Shown in pieces: positions 38,401 to 49,953 of a DNA stretch of 64,000 nucleotides. Position numbers and translations under genes: made by a program. The stretch lies in the NCBI GenBank assembly GCA_025716815.1, contig JAIXMN010000025.1:542708-606707 (forward strand). The letters run 5' to 3'. This DNA comes from Dichotomocladium elegans (lineage: Eukaryota; Mucoromycota; Mucoromycetes; Mucorales; Lichtheimiaceae). Under the pieces are notes generated by a model, which worked only from the letters and a program-made list of their open reading frames with translations, was not told the origin of the DNA and made no database searches. Every line of letters starts with the position of its first letter. Positions within the stretch are counted from its first letter, which is position 1.

Positions 38401-38768
38401 CTGGGCGAGGGATGAAAAGTCGAGGAAAAAGCATGGTACGCGGTACCCGTAAAACGATATTCAATCCAAACTTCAAACAAGGTCAGGCGTCCCCTGCTCC
38501 CCCACGTAAATACCCAAGTCCATCGGTGATGACTCCTTATTTGGAGCCGCGTACTGTTACAGTTGAAGAAAAGAGGGCTAAGGACAAGAAACGCAAGAAT
38601 CGGCTGGGACAAGCAAATTGTCTGCTATCTGCGTACTGGTCTGCCCAACGAGCACAAAAATTGGGAAGTAGCGAGCTGAAGGAAGCGTATGACGGGAAGA
38701 CGCTTGTTTATGAGAAAAACCAGTGGAAACGGGTCCAAAAGGAGGTAGACGGGCGGATGCCAAAATGA
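35446..38768 (+). CDS. INTS13: Integrator complex subunit 13 / Asunder homologue
   Basis: Intron-rich gene (about 14 exons) with an INTS13/Asunder-like protein. In animals INTS13 is part of the Integrator enhancer/cleavage module that attenuates RNA polymerase II and processes snRNAs. The start MTNKGTATVLILDGHPSVF resembles the family's N-terminal VWA-like strand. Exon 2 joins in phase to give LPPLPWWACMVDSTIEFCRI, which parallels SLWTCSVESSMEYCRI of animals; then ISVMVANE parallels the next strand. Further matches are KEAHVDVLRLCP (animal KDAHVDFLKSG) and the C-terminal LSAYWSAQRAQKL (animal LSLWSNRINTA). Later exons include 37385-37710 and 37755-37860. Frame continuity at the junctions I checked suggests an intact gene. 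Homology is judged from remembered animal sequence, so a profile search is needed to confirm. Confidence 0.75.
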
Positions 38769-39128
38769 TGAGGGGATACGAAATACATATCGATCCGACT
38801 ATTTCAAGATGAAGTGTTTTTAGCAATAAGTATGATAAGTTATGGTGTTCGGAGAAAATGTGATGATATTCAGAAGTTGGTTTGGGAATCACGTTGCTGC
38901 TTTATTAACAAATGAGAGATGAGCATCTTAAATAATCTCGGGTATGCAGAATATAAAACTTTTCTAAGTGAGTCTTCCTGAATAATGAGTAGAAATTTTC
39001 TTTTTGCTGTTGTACGGCTAGCGCACATGGCTCAGGGTATCATGAAATCCCCGCTTGCCGAACCCATTCAGGAAACCTCAGGCCTATGATGGAACGCGAA
39101 AGGACTTTTGGGGGTGCGAAAAGCTGTC
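38769..39128. other. convergent intergenic region INTS13 / BCS1-like
   Basis: Between two 3' ends; no coding signal. AT-rich stretch 38800-39000 probably holds both 3' UTRs. Confidence 0.5.
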
Positions 39129-41116
39129 CTACTCGGCCGACACAGTTGAATCACTTGCGGACGAATCACATTTGGTCGCGTCCTCAGCCTTGTCCTCGAC
39201 TTGAGAAGGAGCAGGATCCTTTTCGTCCGAACAGGTATCATCGCTCCAGTCTGCGTTGTCGCTTTCCTTTTTTTTCCTGAGCTTCTTGTTTCGTTCGCGG
39301 GCCTCGTGTTCCTCGGCCTGTTTCCTGTCGAGCTTGACCTTGCGGAGGAATTCGGGAATGCCATCGAAGATGCGCTGGTAAAAGCCACTGTCTGGGTTGT
39401 CGATATCTGCCTCCATCCACAGGGTAATAAAGTAATTCTCGAGCTCGGCTGTGGTGACATAATCCTCGGGCAGATGGTTCGCGAATTCCTTCATCTTTTG
39501 CTGGAGGGCAGTTTTGAGCTCACCCTCAGCCAGAGGCTCGAGGGTGTCAGGATCATGGCCAAAGAACTGCCAGAACATGTCTTGAATCTGGCCTCGGTCG
39601 GCGTAATCGAGCTTGAGCTTGACGTCCATGCGGCCCGGGCGCAGCAGTGCGGGCGGCAACTTGGTGATGTCGTTGCATGACATGAAGATCATGGAACCCG
39701 ACTGACCCTGGATGCCATCCAGAGCGTTCAGCACACCAGCAATCGAGACACCTCCGCGCTCTGTCGAGTCGGCAACCTTGTGGATATAATGGTCGAAATC
39801 CTCTAGCACAATCATAGAGTTCGCCGGTGCATTGTTCAGCATGTCACTGAATTCCGAGTCCGAATAGATATCCAACAGACTCACAATGCCAATATCCATC
39901 CGGATATGTGCCTATCAAGCCCAAATATTAACAAACGTGCGAAATGGCTGTGCTGCATGCACTAGCAAATACGTACTGCGAGGGCTTGAATCAGCGAGGT
40001 CTTGCCCGTTCCGGGTGGACCGTACAACAGATAACCTCTGCGGTAGGGCACGCCACGTGTCTTATACCAGCGCTTTCTGCGGCGGAAGCGCTCCATATCT
40101 ATCATGAGTTTCTTAAGTATACAAGGTATACGTAAATCCAAGCCAAATTGTAAATGCAGACATACCATTAACAATCTTGTCTTTCAGGCCAGCCTTGAGC
40201 GCGACGGTCGATAAAGGTCGAGGGTCCATGGTCTTATAATGCTCCCACATGGTGTAAGTGCCCGTGTACTTGTGGACATTAACCTCTTCAGTCTGGCGAT
40301 CATTGTAGATATCAGTCCATTCCTGGATGAACTGTTTTAACAGATCTAACGAGTCGGCGACCATGCTTTTTGGTTGATATAGAGAAAGATGAGTACGCAT
40401 GTCTCGCACCCATTTGAGCCCAAGATCACTCACGAGATTTCCAGCGTCCTCGACACAAATCGACCACGAAACATCAGACCCTCAACCACATTATCCTCAT
40501 CCTCCTTTGGCTTCCTAATTGACTTCCACGTCACGGAGAGAGTGTGGCCCTTGTAGGTGATCTCGTTGGCACGTTCTTCAGGCGGATAGAACTGGACGAC
40601 CGGCTTTTTGGATTCTTGATCATTGTCGTCGTTATTATTGTCGTCGTTGGCACTTTGCTCCTCGTACGTCGCGAACACGTGCGTCAGATTCGGGATACGA
40701 CGAATTTTGCTGCGCACAAAATCGTCGACGGCCACGTACGCCTTGTCATGTGTGATGAGTTGGATAGTTACCACCTTGGGCTCTGGTTTCTGCAACTTCT
40801 CGAGGATGTACTCTACAAGGCTAGTCCATTTCGTCTGGAGCAGAGCTGTGTGTCAAAAAGTGAAAGGGGCAGAATGCATGGTCAACCGTTTTGCTATCTT
40901 GGTAACGAAACAAGGGCACAATATACACTTACAGCTAACATAGTAAACCAAGCTGAGGATGACGAAATCGTTGCCGAAATAGCGTTTGCAAAGTTCGACG
41001 AGGCGTTGGCCCAACAAACTCTCCCAAAACTTCTCGTCAGTTATCTGGTCCAGGAAAGTCAAGATAACATCTGCAATGTTGTTTGTAGCGCGAAGTAAGG
41101 TGGATGAGACTGGCAT
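39129..41116 (-). CDS. BCS1-type AAA ATPase
   Basis: AAA ATPase of the BCS1 clade. Bcs1 itself inserts the Rieske protein into complex III; fungi have several paralogues of unknown role, and this could be one. Five minus-strand exons (40933-41116, 40434-40845, 40166-40365, 39977-40098, 39129-39911) give 566 residues, longer than yeast Bcs1 (456). A BCS1 N-terminal region has a hydrophobic stretch ([11 protein letters not shown]). Then come [24 protein letters not shown] (Walker A), [12 protein letters not shown] (Walker B), [23 protein letters not shown] (sensor 1 and Arg finger) and a C-terminal Lys/Glu- and Ser/Asp-rich tail. All intron phases close. The acidic tail and the insertion of Asp/Asn repeats near 40620 are unlike Bcs1 proper. 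Confidence 0.9.
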
Positions 41117-43620
41117 GGTTATTTTGGGATATGCGTATGTAAGAAAGGGATGCAATGATTAATGGATAAGCACACCTTGACAATCCTCTCCCCGAGGTTT
41201 ATATAGCAATAGAAATCAATCCCAGATTCGTGCGTGCTGCTGCTACTGCTGCTGCTGCTGCGGTCAGCCGCCAAGAGTAAGGTTTGACAAAGATGGATGG
41301 CTCCACTGGGGGTGGGGGAGAGGGGGGAGAAAGGGATAGCTGGGAACTGCTGCGGAAATGAAAAACTCATGGGATACTCAGAAGGCCCTTTTTTTTTCGT
41401 TGGATGAATAGGTAGGCGTGGTACGGGCTGGTGTCCCATCCATCCTAGGGAGTTTTTTAGGCGTTTCGCGCAGTAAGTAGCGCAGAATAAGCAAGCACAA
41501 CAGTGTCTGGTTTTGTTGAAGACATAATTTTGAATACTTCCCCCATGAAGGATTGCTTCAGTCAACGTGTTCTTGTTATTCTGTCTGTATCATTGCTTTT
41601 AAAGCTGATTAAAATCCCTGGTACATTCATGGTTTGGGCTGTTTCCTAGGCAGAAATACTCTTCTACCTATTTTGATCTTTGAAAGCATCCGTGATCAAG
41701 CTTTACTTTCTGACTTTTCTATACCTCGCGTGGCTGATACACAGTCGCTCCCTGTGTGGTATAAGCAGCGACACGATCCGGGTGTAACAAACGCGTCGAT
41801 GGACGACCGCTTCGTGGCAGTATCCTACTTGATCGACCCTCCCGATCTGCTCTAGGTTACGATCGTGAAGCCACGGAAACAAAGCTTCATTCCCGCTGGA
41901 GACTGTGTCGCACAAGTAGCAAAGCCAAATGCAATAGTGAGGGATGTCCTGAATGAGTACAACTGAGACTTGGGGCTACGTACGGCCTGTACCACAAGCA
42001 AAAAGGATTATGTGTGACCGAGAGCAAAATGAGGTGGAAGCTGGCTGCCCCTTCAAGAGCCACATTGTGTTACTCTAAATAAACAAGCCCACAGCACTCT
42101 TCGCGCCCTTCAACTGTTTTCCATTTTGCGTCCGTTGCATCAGTGCAGGGGTAGGGGCGAAGTCGATCCGATAGAACGCGAACTGCTCAAAGGTGTGTGC
42201 GTATGCCTATCACGGAATACATTTGTTTATTGAGCGAAATTGTTAAGGTGGATGCTCTTAACCTATTCCGCAACGTCCGCAGCAACCAAAATGGGTTATT
42301 CCCAAATGTTTGTACAGATCCGGAAATACTTCATATGCAACCCAAAAGACACACACACACACACATACAGCCCTTGTTTTGGCTACCTCTGTCTTTTAAC
42401 AAAAAGAGACTGCCCTGGTCTTTCTAGCAGACAAAACTACACAATAACCGATGTATTACAAGGGCACGTCTGAGCATATCGATGGGAAAAGACAGCCATT
42501 GGTCGTAACCGGGATGTCTTTCTATCGCCTTTTCCCAGAGCAGCTGCGCCGCACGGAGCCAGGCCGAAAGTCAATGCACGCGCAGTGGCGCGATAAATTA
42601 CTTCCCCTTTTTGGGAACGAGAGTGGAAACAAGCGATGGAAAGACAATGTGTGAGCAAATGACGTCAGATGAGGTGCCGGATGGTTTGCCTTTTGGTCCA
42701 TCTTCCTTTTACCAGCCCCACCCCTCCATGGTGATGGCCTGCCCCATCAATCATGCCTTGACGTACGTACTCATAACGTAGACACCACCAGAGCGTAGCC
42801 ATTCATGCCTTTTAGACAGTCGGGCGGATATCAATGAAGTTCAGTTGTAAAAAAAAAAAAAAAAAGAAAAGCATTTGCCCTTAATGTCTTCTTTTTTTGC
42901 CTACTGTACATAGAAACCTCCCAAGTCAACGGAAAACGGTGTCTTCGCAGTGTAAACGAACCAAATGTGCAAGGAAACAGCTCACGTGAATAGAATCGGC
43001 TAACATCTTACCTGAAGGGGATATAAGGAAGAAATCATGTAGCACAGCAAACAAAGCATTGAATGCACTAATCACGAGCTTCTGCAGTAGTTTCTACCTC
43101 TTTTTTTTTTATGGGAGAAAAGAAGCACGGGTTTCAGGGGCAGACGAATCAGCCAGCTTTCTAGCAGACCTGCCTTCAAGAAAAGGTTATTATCGAAGCA
43201 CTAGCTACGGAACCTATTTTATTGTTCTTACGGCATTCATAATGATGTATCATCACCGAAAATACGTAAAACAAAAAAGAAAAACAGATCCGGACTTGTT
43301 TCGTTTTGCGAAAAAGGCTTTTACCAGGGTCAAGCAAAAGGGATGTTTCAAAACATGAAGACAAGATAATTGCAAGTACTCCCCCCCTTTTTTCTACTTT
43401 TTGTACTGCAGAGGAGAAAGGATCGAAGAGTTGTTGCGGATCGTTTACTGATAAAAGCTTTTCTCCAGCCTGCAATCGCTTTATTTCAGAGGTGATTCTT
43501 ACATTAACAAACAAAAAAAAAAACCTTGTTTCGTGGCAAAGGTGTTAAAATAGAAAAATCAAACGCCCCATTGCCGCTCATGCGCTGTTCCAATTACCAC
43601 TCTTTCTCTTCTCTCTCTGC
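41117..43620. other. 2.5 kb intergenic region
   Basis: No recognised gene. It contains a GCT trinucleotide tract (41236-41263), an A17-class run near 42849-42864, a CA tract at 42350-42365 and several T-runs. Frames up to 148 codons on the minus strand (41119-41565) are low-complexity and lack homology. The stretch lies between two genes transcribed away from each other (BCS1-like minus, GATA plus), so it holds both promoters. Confidence 0.4.
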
Positions 43621-45191
43621 ATGGATATTTCTGCCTTGTGCTCTAACGATTCAGATGGCATCGAGACATTACCCGCCTCCTCTTCGCCAGCAGTCTCATG
43701 TCCTCTCGAATCGTATGTGTTTGCGACCTGCCTCTCCCCACCTCTGATCTGGTGCTCATTCAGCCTCAACATTTCCCTTAATTCGTAGTGAGGCGCTCGT
43801 ATCAGAGTCCTACGACGATCGTTCGCATGGAATCGATGAATTGCCCGCATCATGTCGGATCTCGCCAGATAGTATGCAATTAGCACACATTGGCTGCTCA
43901 CCACCACGAGCAGTTCTTAGCCGCTCTCGCTTGAGTGCTCCTACTGCACAACGAACGTGTGTAAATAGTACCTCAGAACAACTGGATAGCTTTCCCATAC
44001 AGAATGGATTGTCATTATCACCATCGTTACACTCGCCTCAACCCCGTTGTCTTCTGCAGCAGCAGCAGCAGCAGCAACAACAATCGCTTGTCATACTGCC
44101 ATCGTCTTCTGCAACAATACCAAGGTCATCTTCAACGACCGTGGTTCTAACGGCTGATGGTCTTTCCCATGTAATATATCTGAAACGTCAGTAATATATG
44201 GAAGATAACATAGACTCACAGCAATTTTTTTTTTTTGGTCTTAGCTTATCGGGCAATGCGCAATTCTCTGCGAAGAGTTAGATCGGTGTAGAGATCAAGA
44301 TTCGCGATCGCGATCGGAAATTGAGAGACAGCAGCTGCTGGATAGCGCTGCCAAAACTGCCAAAAAATTGCTTGGGTCCCTCACTCATCTCGAGGAAAAG
44401 GAACGCACGCAAATAGACAACTCTGAGTCGACTCGTCTTCCATGTAAGCGCTCTGCTGATTTTATAATAGAGGAACAGGATGCACAGGTAAAAAGCTATC
44501 TATAAATAAACAGTGTGTGAAAGAAGCTCACATAAGGCACACTCTGAAAAAAAAGGAGACAGAGTATCTCCACATCCGCCGAGCAGCCCAGGTCTCCCAG
44601 GACAGCATCCGACAAAAAGTCAAACGGCGAACGGCAAGTTAGAGATCAACACGCATCACACTCGTCACATCAAGGAATAATGACACAAAAAACAATCGTT
44701 ATAGAAAAGGAGTACGGCAGGACAACGCTGCCATTCGTGCCATACGACCGAAACCCCTGAATGGCGAAGAGGCCCGGATGGTGCTCGGACATTGTGCAAT
44801 GCATGTGGTCTCCGTGAGTTTCTCCTTTATATATTTATATATACATCAAACGCAAAAGCTTATCCAACGTAAAGACTATTCAAAACTCCTGCGCAAGGAC
44901 GCACTGACAGTTCAATCCGATCGAAAATCGCTCTTGGGCGGGACAACAAAAATTAACACGCTTCCAGCAGTCCAAGCAAACCCACGACTTGTTCACTATC
45001 CTATCATCCAGGTGCAGGCTCGTCCTATCGGCAACAAGACAAGCGACGGAGTGCGGTTCATCAACAGTCAAATATCATTTCCTAGACAGGGTGAATCGTT
45101 AAAATCGCATAGCGGAGGTAGGGGCAGAAGTGATCACGCTGGCGAGTATGGTACAAAACAAATACTCGAACTGGATGATAACAATAAGTAA
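43621..45191 (+). CDS. GATA-type zinc-finger transcription factor
   Basis: DNA-binding factor with one fungal GATA finger: C-x2[21 protein letters not shown]2-C. The [10 protein letters not shown] loop is the form seen in WC-2-like and related fungal factors. Six exons (43621-43712, 43789-44170, 44245-44487, 44556-44618, 44705-44813, 44875-45191) give 401 residues, and every phase closes. The finger is split by the last intron (NACGL|HYSKLLRK). A poly-Gln run from CAG repeats lies at 44055-44083, and a Glu/Arg-rich helix ([19 protein letters not shown]) may be a coiled coil. The exon 4 donor (GTCAAA) is weak, so that junction is the least sure. No PAS domain is seen, so a direct light-sensor role is not supported. 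Confidence 0.83.
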
Positions 45192-45515
45192 TCAGCTTAT
45201 TGCTTCCGCTACCTAACGATCATCTACTCACTACTTTTTCGCTCTCGTTCTCTCCGCGCCTTGCATCATATTTCTTCTCACTGCCACGGCAACTTGCACA
45301 GATACGTCTGTTTCCCACTCCCTAACCCCGCCATCTCTCGCTCTCTCTAGCTCTCTCTCTCTCTCCTCATACATAGTATATACATTCATCCGCATCTCCT
45401 CTTATGCACGCACATATGCATAACTAATCGTGATCTTTTAATTCTCCTGAAAACGAAAATCGACAATGTTACTATTTACTGCATGCTTTATTGCAATGTT
45501 GCACATGGATATCGG
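45192..45515. other. convergent intergenic region with CT repeats
   Basis: CT dinucleotide tract at about 45330-45364 and a TA/CA-rich stretch. Probably 3' UTR of the GATA gene and of the DMT transporter. Confidence 0.5.
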
Positions 45516-46507
45516 CTAGAACAAGGTGATCACCGCGACGCATCCAATCATTCCTAGCGAAGCAAGGATTCGATATAGAGAAAACTTGCGTTTTGGAACT
45601 CCCGTCAAAGCAAAATGGTCCATCAGGCACGCCATGATCACCTTTTTTATTATTATTTTTTTGTGAGATGGTTGGATATTAGACACAAGATAAGAAAGAA
45701 GCGTAGTAGGCATCGAACTATATCGCTTACCTGGGAACACACAAAGATGCTAAGTACAGTACCGGCACCATGCTTCGGTATTGTAAGGATGTTGATGACA
45801 ATGTAATAGGCCCCCAGAGCGCCTCCTTTATGTTCGTTTGTCAAATTGTTAACGGTGGGAGGGGGGACGTTCTTCACCTTGTGTGGAATTTTACTGCTTA
45901 CCGAACCAGCTGTACCATGGAGAGGCTACATATATCCGTGTGTATGTGTGTGACCCTCGAGGCATTCCGAATTCAATCACTTTCCCCCCCCCCTCCTCCC
46001 TCAATCACACTCTTCTCCCTTTGCATCTTACCTTTGATCCCGCTTGATGTCGGTGGCGGAGTCTTGAAGAGGAGCAGATCAATCCCAAACAGGATGATGC
46101 AACAAGTCAGACCCGTTGCGAAATTGATGAGAGCCGAAAACGACCGACCACCTGCGCTGCGCATGGCCGCATTTGTACCTTATAATGTGGGCGGTAGGAG
46201 AAGGAAAAACTGCAGCGGTTAAAGCCAAATATCACACCAAGCAAAGAGAGACGCCTTGAAGAAGAACAAAAAAAAAACCTGATTGTACTGCTACTGCGGT
46301 TCCTGCTGCGATGAGCAGCAAAGTGCACAAGGAAGATGGACCGAGAAGAATTGTTTTGATGCGTTGTCGAGTCGTCGAGCGAGTCTTTTCAGCGTTTGGC
46401 GGGGGCGCATCCATGGAAGACGGCCTGTGGCCCCTGGGATCAGACATGTCAGCGAGTATGGTGGCCGCAACGGATACAGAGGATGCTCGGTCATGGTCTT
46501 CGACCAT
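45516..46507 (-). CDS. DMT-superfamily membrane protein (DUF606/YdcZ type)
   Basis: Small multi-helix membrane protein of the drug/metabolite transporter superfamily, DUF606 branch. The best-preserved part is the C-terminal half: GGALGAYYIVINILTIPKHGAGTVLSIFVCSQ, an intron, then VIMACLMDHFALTGVPKRKFSLYRILASLGMIGCVAVITLF. This matches the G-x-LGA-x-Y, LG-A-AL and LDHFGL motifs of that family. Upstream exons give GRSFSALINFATGLTCCIILFGIDLLLF and an N-terminal part (MVEDHDRASS to SLCTLLLIAAGTAVAVQS). Five or so minus-strand exons; the two short ones between 46100 and 46260 are uncertain. Substrate unknown. Confidence 0.75.
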
Positions 46508-47750
46508 GTTAGAGATGGGTGGGGGTGGGTTGGCGGAGGGGAGTTGGACAGAAAAAGGAGAAAGGATAAAAGGGTCAATGTCACACACTCTCTCACATAC
46601 ACTCACTCCCAACTCTCATACCCGCACACCCGTCCTCGTAATTTTCACCTCAATACCCCGAAAATATATCCGCTAGCCCTTTCAAAGAGATGACGAGAGC
46701 CATCGGCGTTACAAACGGTTTGTAAGGGAACCCCTACTTACTTGCGAGTATGCCGGCCGTGACTATTCATCGATGGGGAAAAGCGCGTGGGTATCAGAGA
46801 AACCCGTATCATTTCAAAATCTCGGCGTTCCTGCGTTGACTCTCCAAAGATAAGAGGAGAGGATGGTGGCTGCCCGCAGTGCGGTGGGTAGGGAAGAAGC
46901 CGATGGATACGAAATCACGGACGGTTCTCCGCGCGTGCGCCCATACACACACACACACACACCAACACCATTTCTCCTTGGAACCAACGGGCATATGGGT
47001 GCATATACATATTACCCGTCTTGGGCGGCGCAAAGCATCTCAATCACATGACCCCCGCGTCTATTAATTAAGAATCGTTGTCGACTTACAATGCATATAA
47101 CAGCATCATGTTCGCCTTTCCTCTCTGCTACAGCTCATCACAAGCAGGACTAGTATAATAATCTTCCAAAAACACACGACAAGCGTAAATGTGAAAGGAA
47201 AAAGAAGGATTGTGTCTTTTACGGTGATTATAATTCAAACGCGGTATGTTCTTTATGCAGACCGGATGCGAATGAGGAGGGGGAGCCCTCGTCCTTAACG
47301 TATTACACAACGCTTGTGGGATCTACTTTGCCAACCTTCTGCGCCTTTGTTCATCGACCCCGAATCCCCTATGTTTGTTACTCTGTGAAACAGAGATGCA
47401 AGATAAGATCGACTCGGAAGAAGAAGACCTGTGTGTAGCGTGCGCTGCATCATCAGAAGGTTGGGCTTTTCAAGGAGGAGGTGGGATACTGGCACACATG
47501 AGAGATCATAGAAAGAAGCGGTTGTTTAATCGCTTCAGGCTTCAAGTGCTTTCGTTCATCTTGGTCGGCTCTGATGCTTTGCAAGCACGTAAACGAGCCC
47601 GATGGGAGAACCTACAGTTCGTTTTGGTGCATCCAATGCAGACATGCGGCCAAATATTGCTGCCATCATAAAGTCCTATGGCCTATCCTGGCGGCGGACC
47701 TTGTTGTTAATCATACACATGATCCAAACGAAAAAAAAGCAACCTTTTTT
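46508..47750. other. 1.2 kb intergenic region (DMT transporter to ARV1)
   Basis: CA dinucleotide tracts at 46584-46610 and 46946-46966; no supported gene. The DMT promoter should lie in its left part and the ARV1 3' UTR at its right end. Confidence 0.45.
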
Positions 47751-48939
47751 TTAAAGATCAAGCCAGATGGATTGAGGCGAGTTCATTAGGCCAGTGATAT
47801 AAAGAAAAGCAACCTGAGCAATTAATTTGCAAACCATTCCAACAAAGAGCACGCCTGCCACGGAAGCATAAGGAAATTCGAGATATACTTTTTTGGGGGT
47901 GGAAGCGCAATTCGATCAGTTTTCTGCATTCTGTGCGCCTCTCGTTGCTGATCTCGTCCTTACCACTTAACGCCTCCGCATTCGACGCGAACACAATCAA
48001 GCTCACTAACCAAGAATACTCCAGCTGTTTGTAATCCCAAATCACCATGAGGATCAGGAGCATCTTGCCAAAACTGGATATGATCAATGCCATGGAAACG
48101 TAATTGTATCTAGTGGCGTGCATGTAAGATCGGGGGTGGGCAGTAGGGTTTTGCAGAACCCCGCCCCCTTCCAGCTTTGAGCAACCGTAAACCATCCTTT
48201 TTTGGGGGCTACCTGATCTGTTTCTTTGATGAACCCATCATATACCAGATGCAGAAACGGACACCGCAATGGAAGGCAACAAACTCTGTAAACAGGAATA
48301 TGAGAGAGCTTTAGCTAGCTGCATCCACCCTATTTCTTCCCTATATATAGCATGCAGCAACTTGCCAAAAATACAGAGGGTCAGAATGTACAGGTACTGA
48401 AAATGGAGTGGATGCTGGATAAAAGTGGATACATCCTCAGTCGAGTACGTTTCCAGGCGGAACCACTTCATGTCTGTTCCCTTTTTTTCTAAATAATAGA
48501 TCAAACTTTTCCCTGGCACTTTGCTTTAAACCTACAGACTTCGAAGAGGATCAACAGTATAGCAAAACGTGATACATGCGGCTGGCAGAAACAAAAACAA
48601 TCAATCACCATGCTCTCCGTTCTGCACTCATAAACCCACCACCACCACCGTCGTCATACCTCGATTTTCTTTCCAGGTTGCGATATCCGGTTGAGTAACA
48701 AGTGTCGATACACCTGCGGTTTGTGAAGAAGCATGTCGATGAAGATGATGACAAAATCATGTTCAATGTACTTGTCAGCAAACCCATAGCATCGATCCTG
48801 TCTGCAGAATGAGAAAAGTGCTGTCGCAATTCCGAGCTTCAAGACAAGTACTTGCGCATGATGTTAGCCTAATGTTATCTTTGCTGTACTGGGTATAGAG
48901 ATCGCGGACAGAAGCTCCGCATTCCACACATGTAGGCAT
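47751..48939 (-). CDS. ARV1: ARV1 ER sterol-homeostasis protein
   Basis: Endoplasmic-reticulum protein needed for sterol distribution and GPI-anchor synthesis. It starts MPTCVECGASVRDLYTQYSKDNIRLTSC, the zinc-binding Arv1 homology domain, and the second CxxC (SC-DRC) is formed across the first intron. FADKYIEHDFVIIFIDMLLHKPQVYRHLLLNR follows in exon 2 (48660-48797), then PHVSRFAILLILFEVYMKWFRLE, LYILTLCIFEFVAFHCGVRFCIW and YNYVSMALIISSFGKMLLILMVIWDY (membrane helices), ending at TAA 47751-47753. About seven exons. Two introns (48798-48855 and the one starting after LCIF) use GC donors with GCAAGT; GT alternatives break the frame or the CxxC. An in-frame ATG at 48993 exists, but family members begin at MPTC. 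Confidence 0.88.
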
Positions 48940-49234
48940 AATCTGAAAAGGATGTAATAAGCGAAGATTTCGGGGTTCGTAAGGGGGGATCAATCATTTA
49001 TTTATTTTTTCATCCTTTACAAGTGTCTTCTCTTCCTATATATAATAACAATAGTTAATAATAGAGGCTTACTTGGAGGGCAGGCTGGATTAGCAAATAA
49101 AAAGAATCAACAACAGACGGTAGGAAGTGATGGAGGGCAACGTGTGTGTGTGTGTGTGCGTGTATGTGGAAGGGGTGGTACTGTGGAAATCTACATGATA
49201 TGCGCCAAACAGACGCAAACTCTCAAAATATGCT

Positions 49235-49953
49235 CTAACTTATGATACACTTGTTCTTGGATCGCCGCTTGTATGACTCAATATACTTGAGCTGCTTGTT
49301 ATTTATCGCACCTCGTCGCCGTTCTCGAATGTATGCCACTGCGTCTAATGCAGGCATACCGAGTTCAATCAACGCAATCGCAACTAGCACAGGCGCCCTT
49401 TTTTGTTCGGTGTCCATCGAACGAATCAGTCCAAGCGCATTATCCGCCTGTTTCCCAACCCTTCTTACCTTCCAAGCCCAGCCACGCAATGGGTTGCAAT
49501 GCAAGCCGCGGGCGAAGCTGATCCGTCGTTCTTTGTTTTGTCTTCGTCATCATACGATAGGTGATGCTGCGACTGCGGTTGTTGCGGTGAATCTCTGAAA
49601 CGCTCGTCCACCAAGTTGAGCCACGCATCGACAATATTGGCAGGAGGCGCTTCACCGTCCCCAAACACCCAGTCGTGTACCTGGATTCCTTTTTCTTTAA
49701 GTGGCACAGGCGAATAGGTAGCATAGCAGCATCGGACTACGTCAGTTACGTTCCAGCGGTTGAATTCCTAAGGTGCTATGAAAATGAACAATCGCTACAG
49801 CAATGCGATGGGTATTCTTACCTCAATATACAAAGGAAGATTGTTGTTGCTAGGAGCATCCACAATCAGAAAACGCGCTCCTTTGTATTCGATAAATGTC
49901 GGAGGATTGATGAGCGATCGCTGACCACCGGGATGGGGCGATCGAGAATACAT
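49235..49953 (-). CDS. PRL-type (PTP4A) protein tyrosine phosphatase
   Basis: Prenylated phosphatase of the PRL/PTP4A group. Three minus-strand exons (49822-49953, 49469-49767, 49235-49397) give 197 residues. The active site is HCVAGLGR plus [14 protein letters not shown], identical to animal PRLs at the key Cys and Arg and with the typical Ala after Arg. The general-acid loop reads [11 protein letters not shown] (the second Asp of WPFDDG kept, the first replaced by Gly). The C-terminal [28 protein letters not shown] has the polybasic tail and a CAAX box for farnesylation. A 20-plus-residue Gln/Asp/Ser insertion lies just before the active site. Human PRLs bind CNNM magnesium transporters; whether this one does is unknown. 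Confidence 0.93.

Noticed and set aside
41119..41565. 148-codon minus-strand ORF upstream of the BCS1-like gene
   Set aside because: Low-complexity translation including a poly-Ser run from the GCT tract, no homology, and overlap with the likely promoter.
46508..47700. Several overlapping ORFs between the DMT transporter and ARV1
   Set aside because: They follow CA-repeat and G-rich composition, are not mutually consistent and have no recognisable domain.
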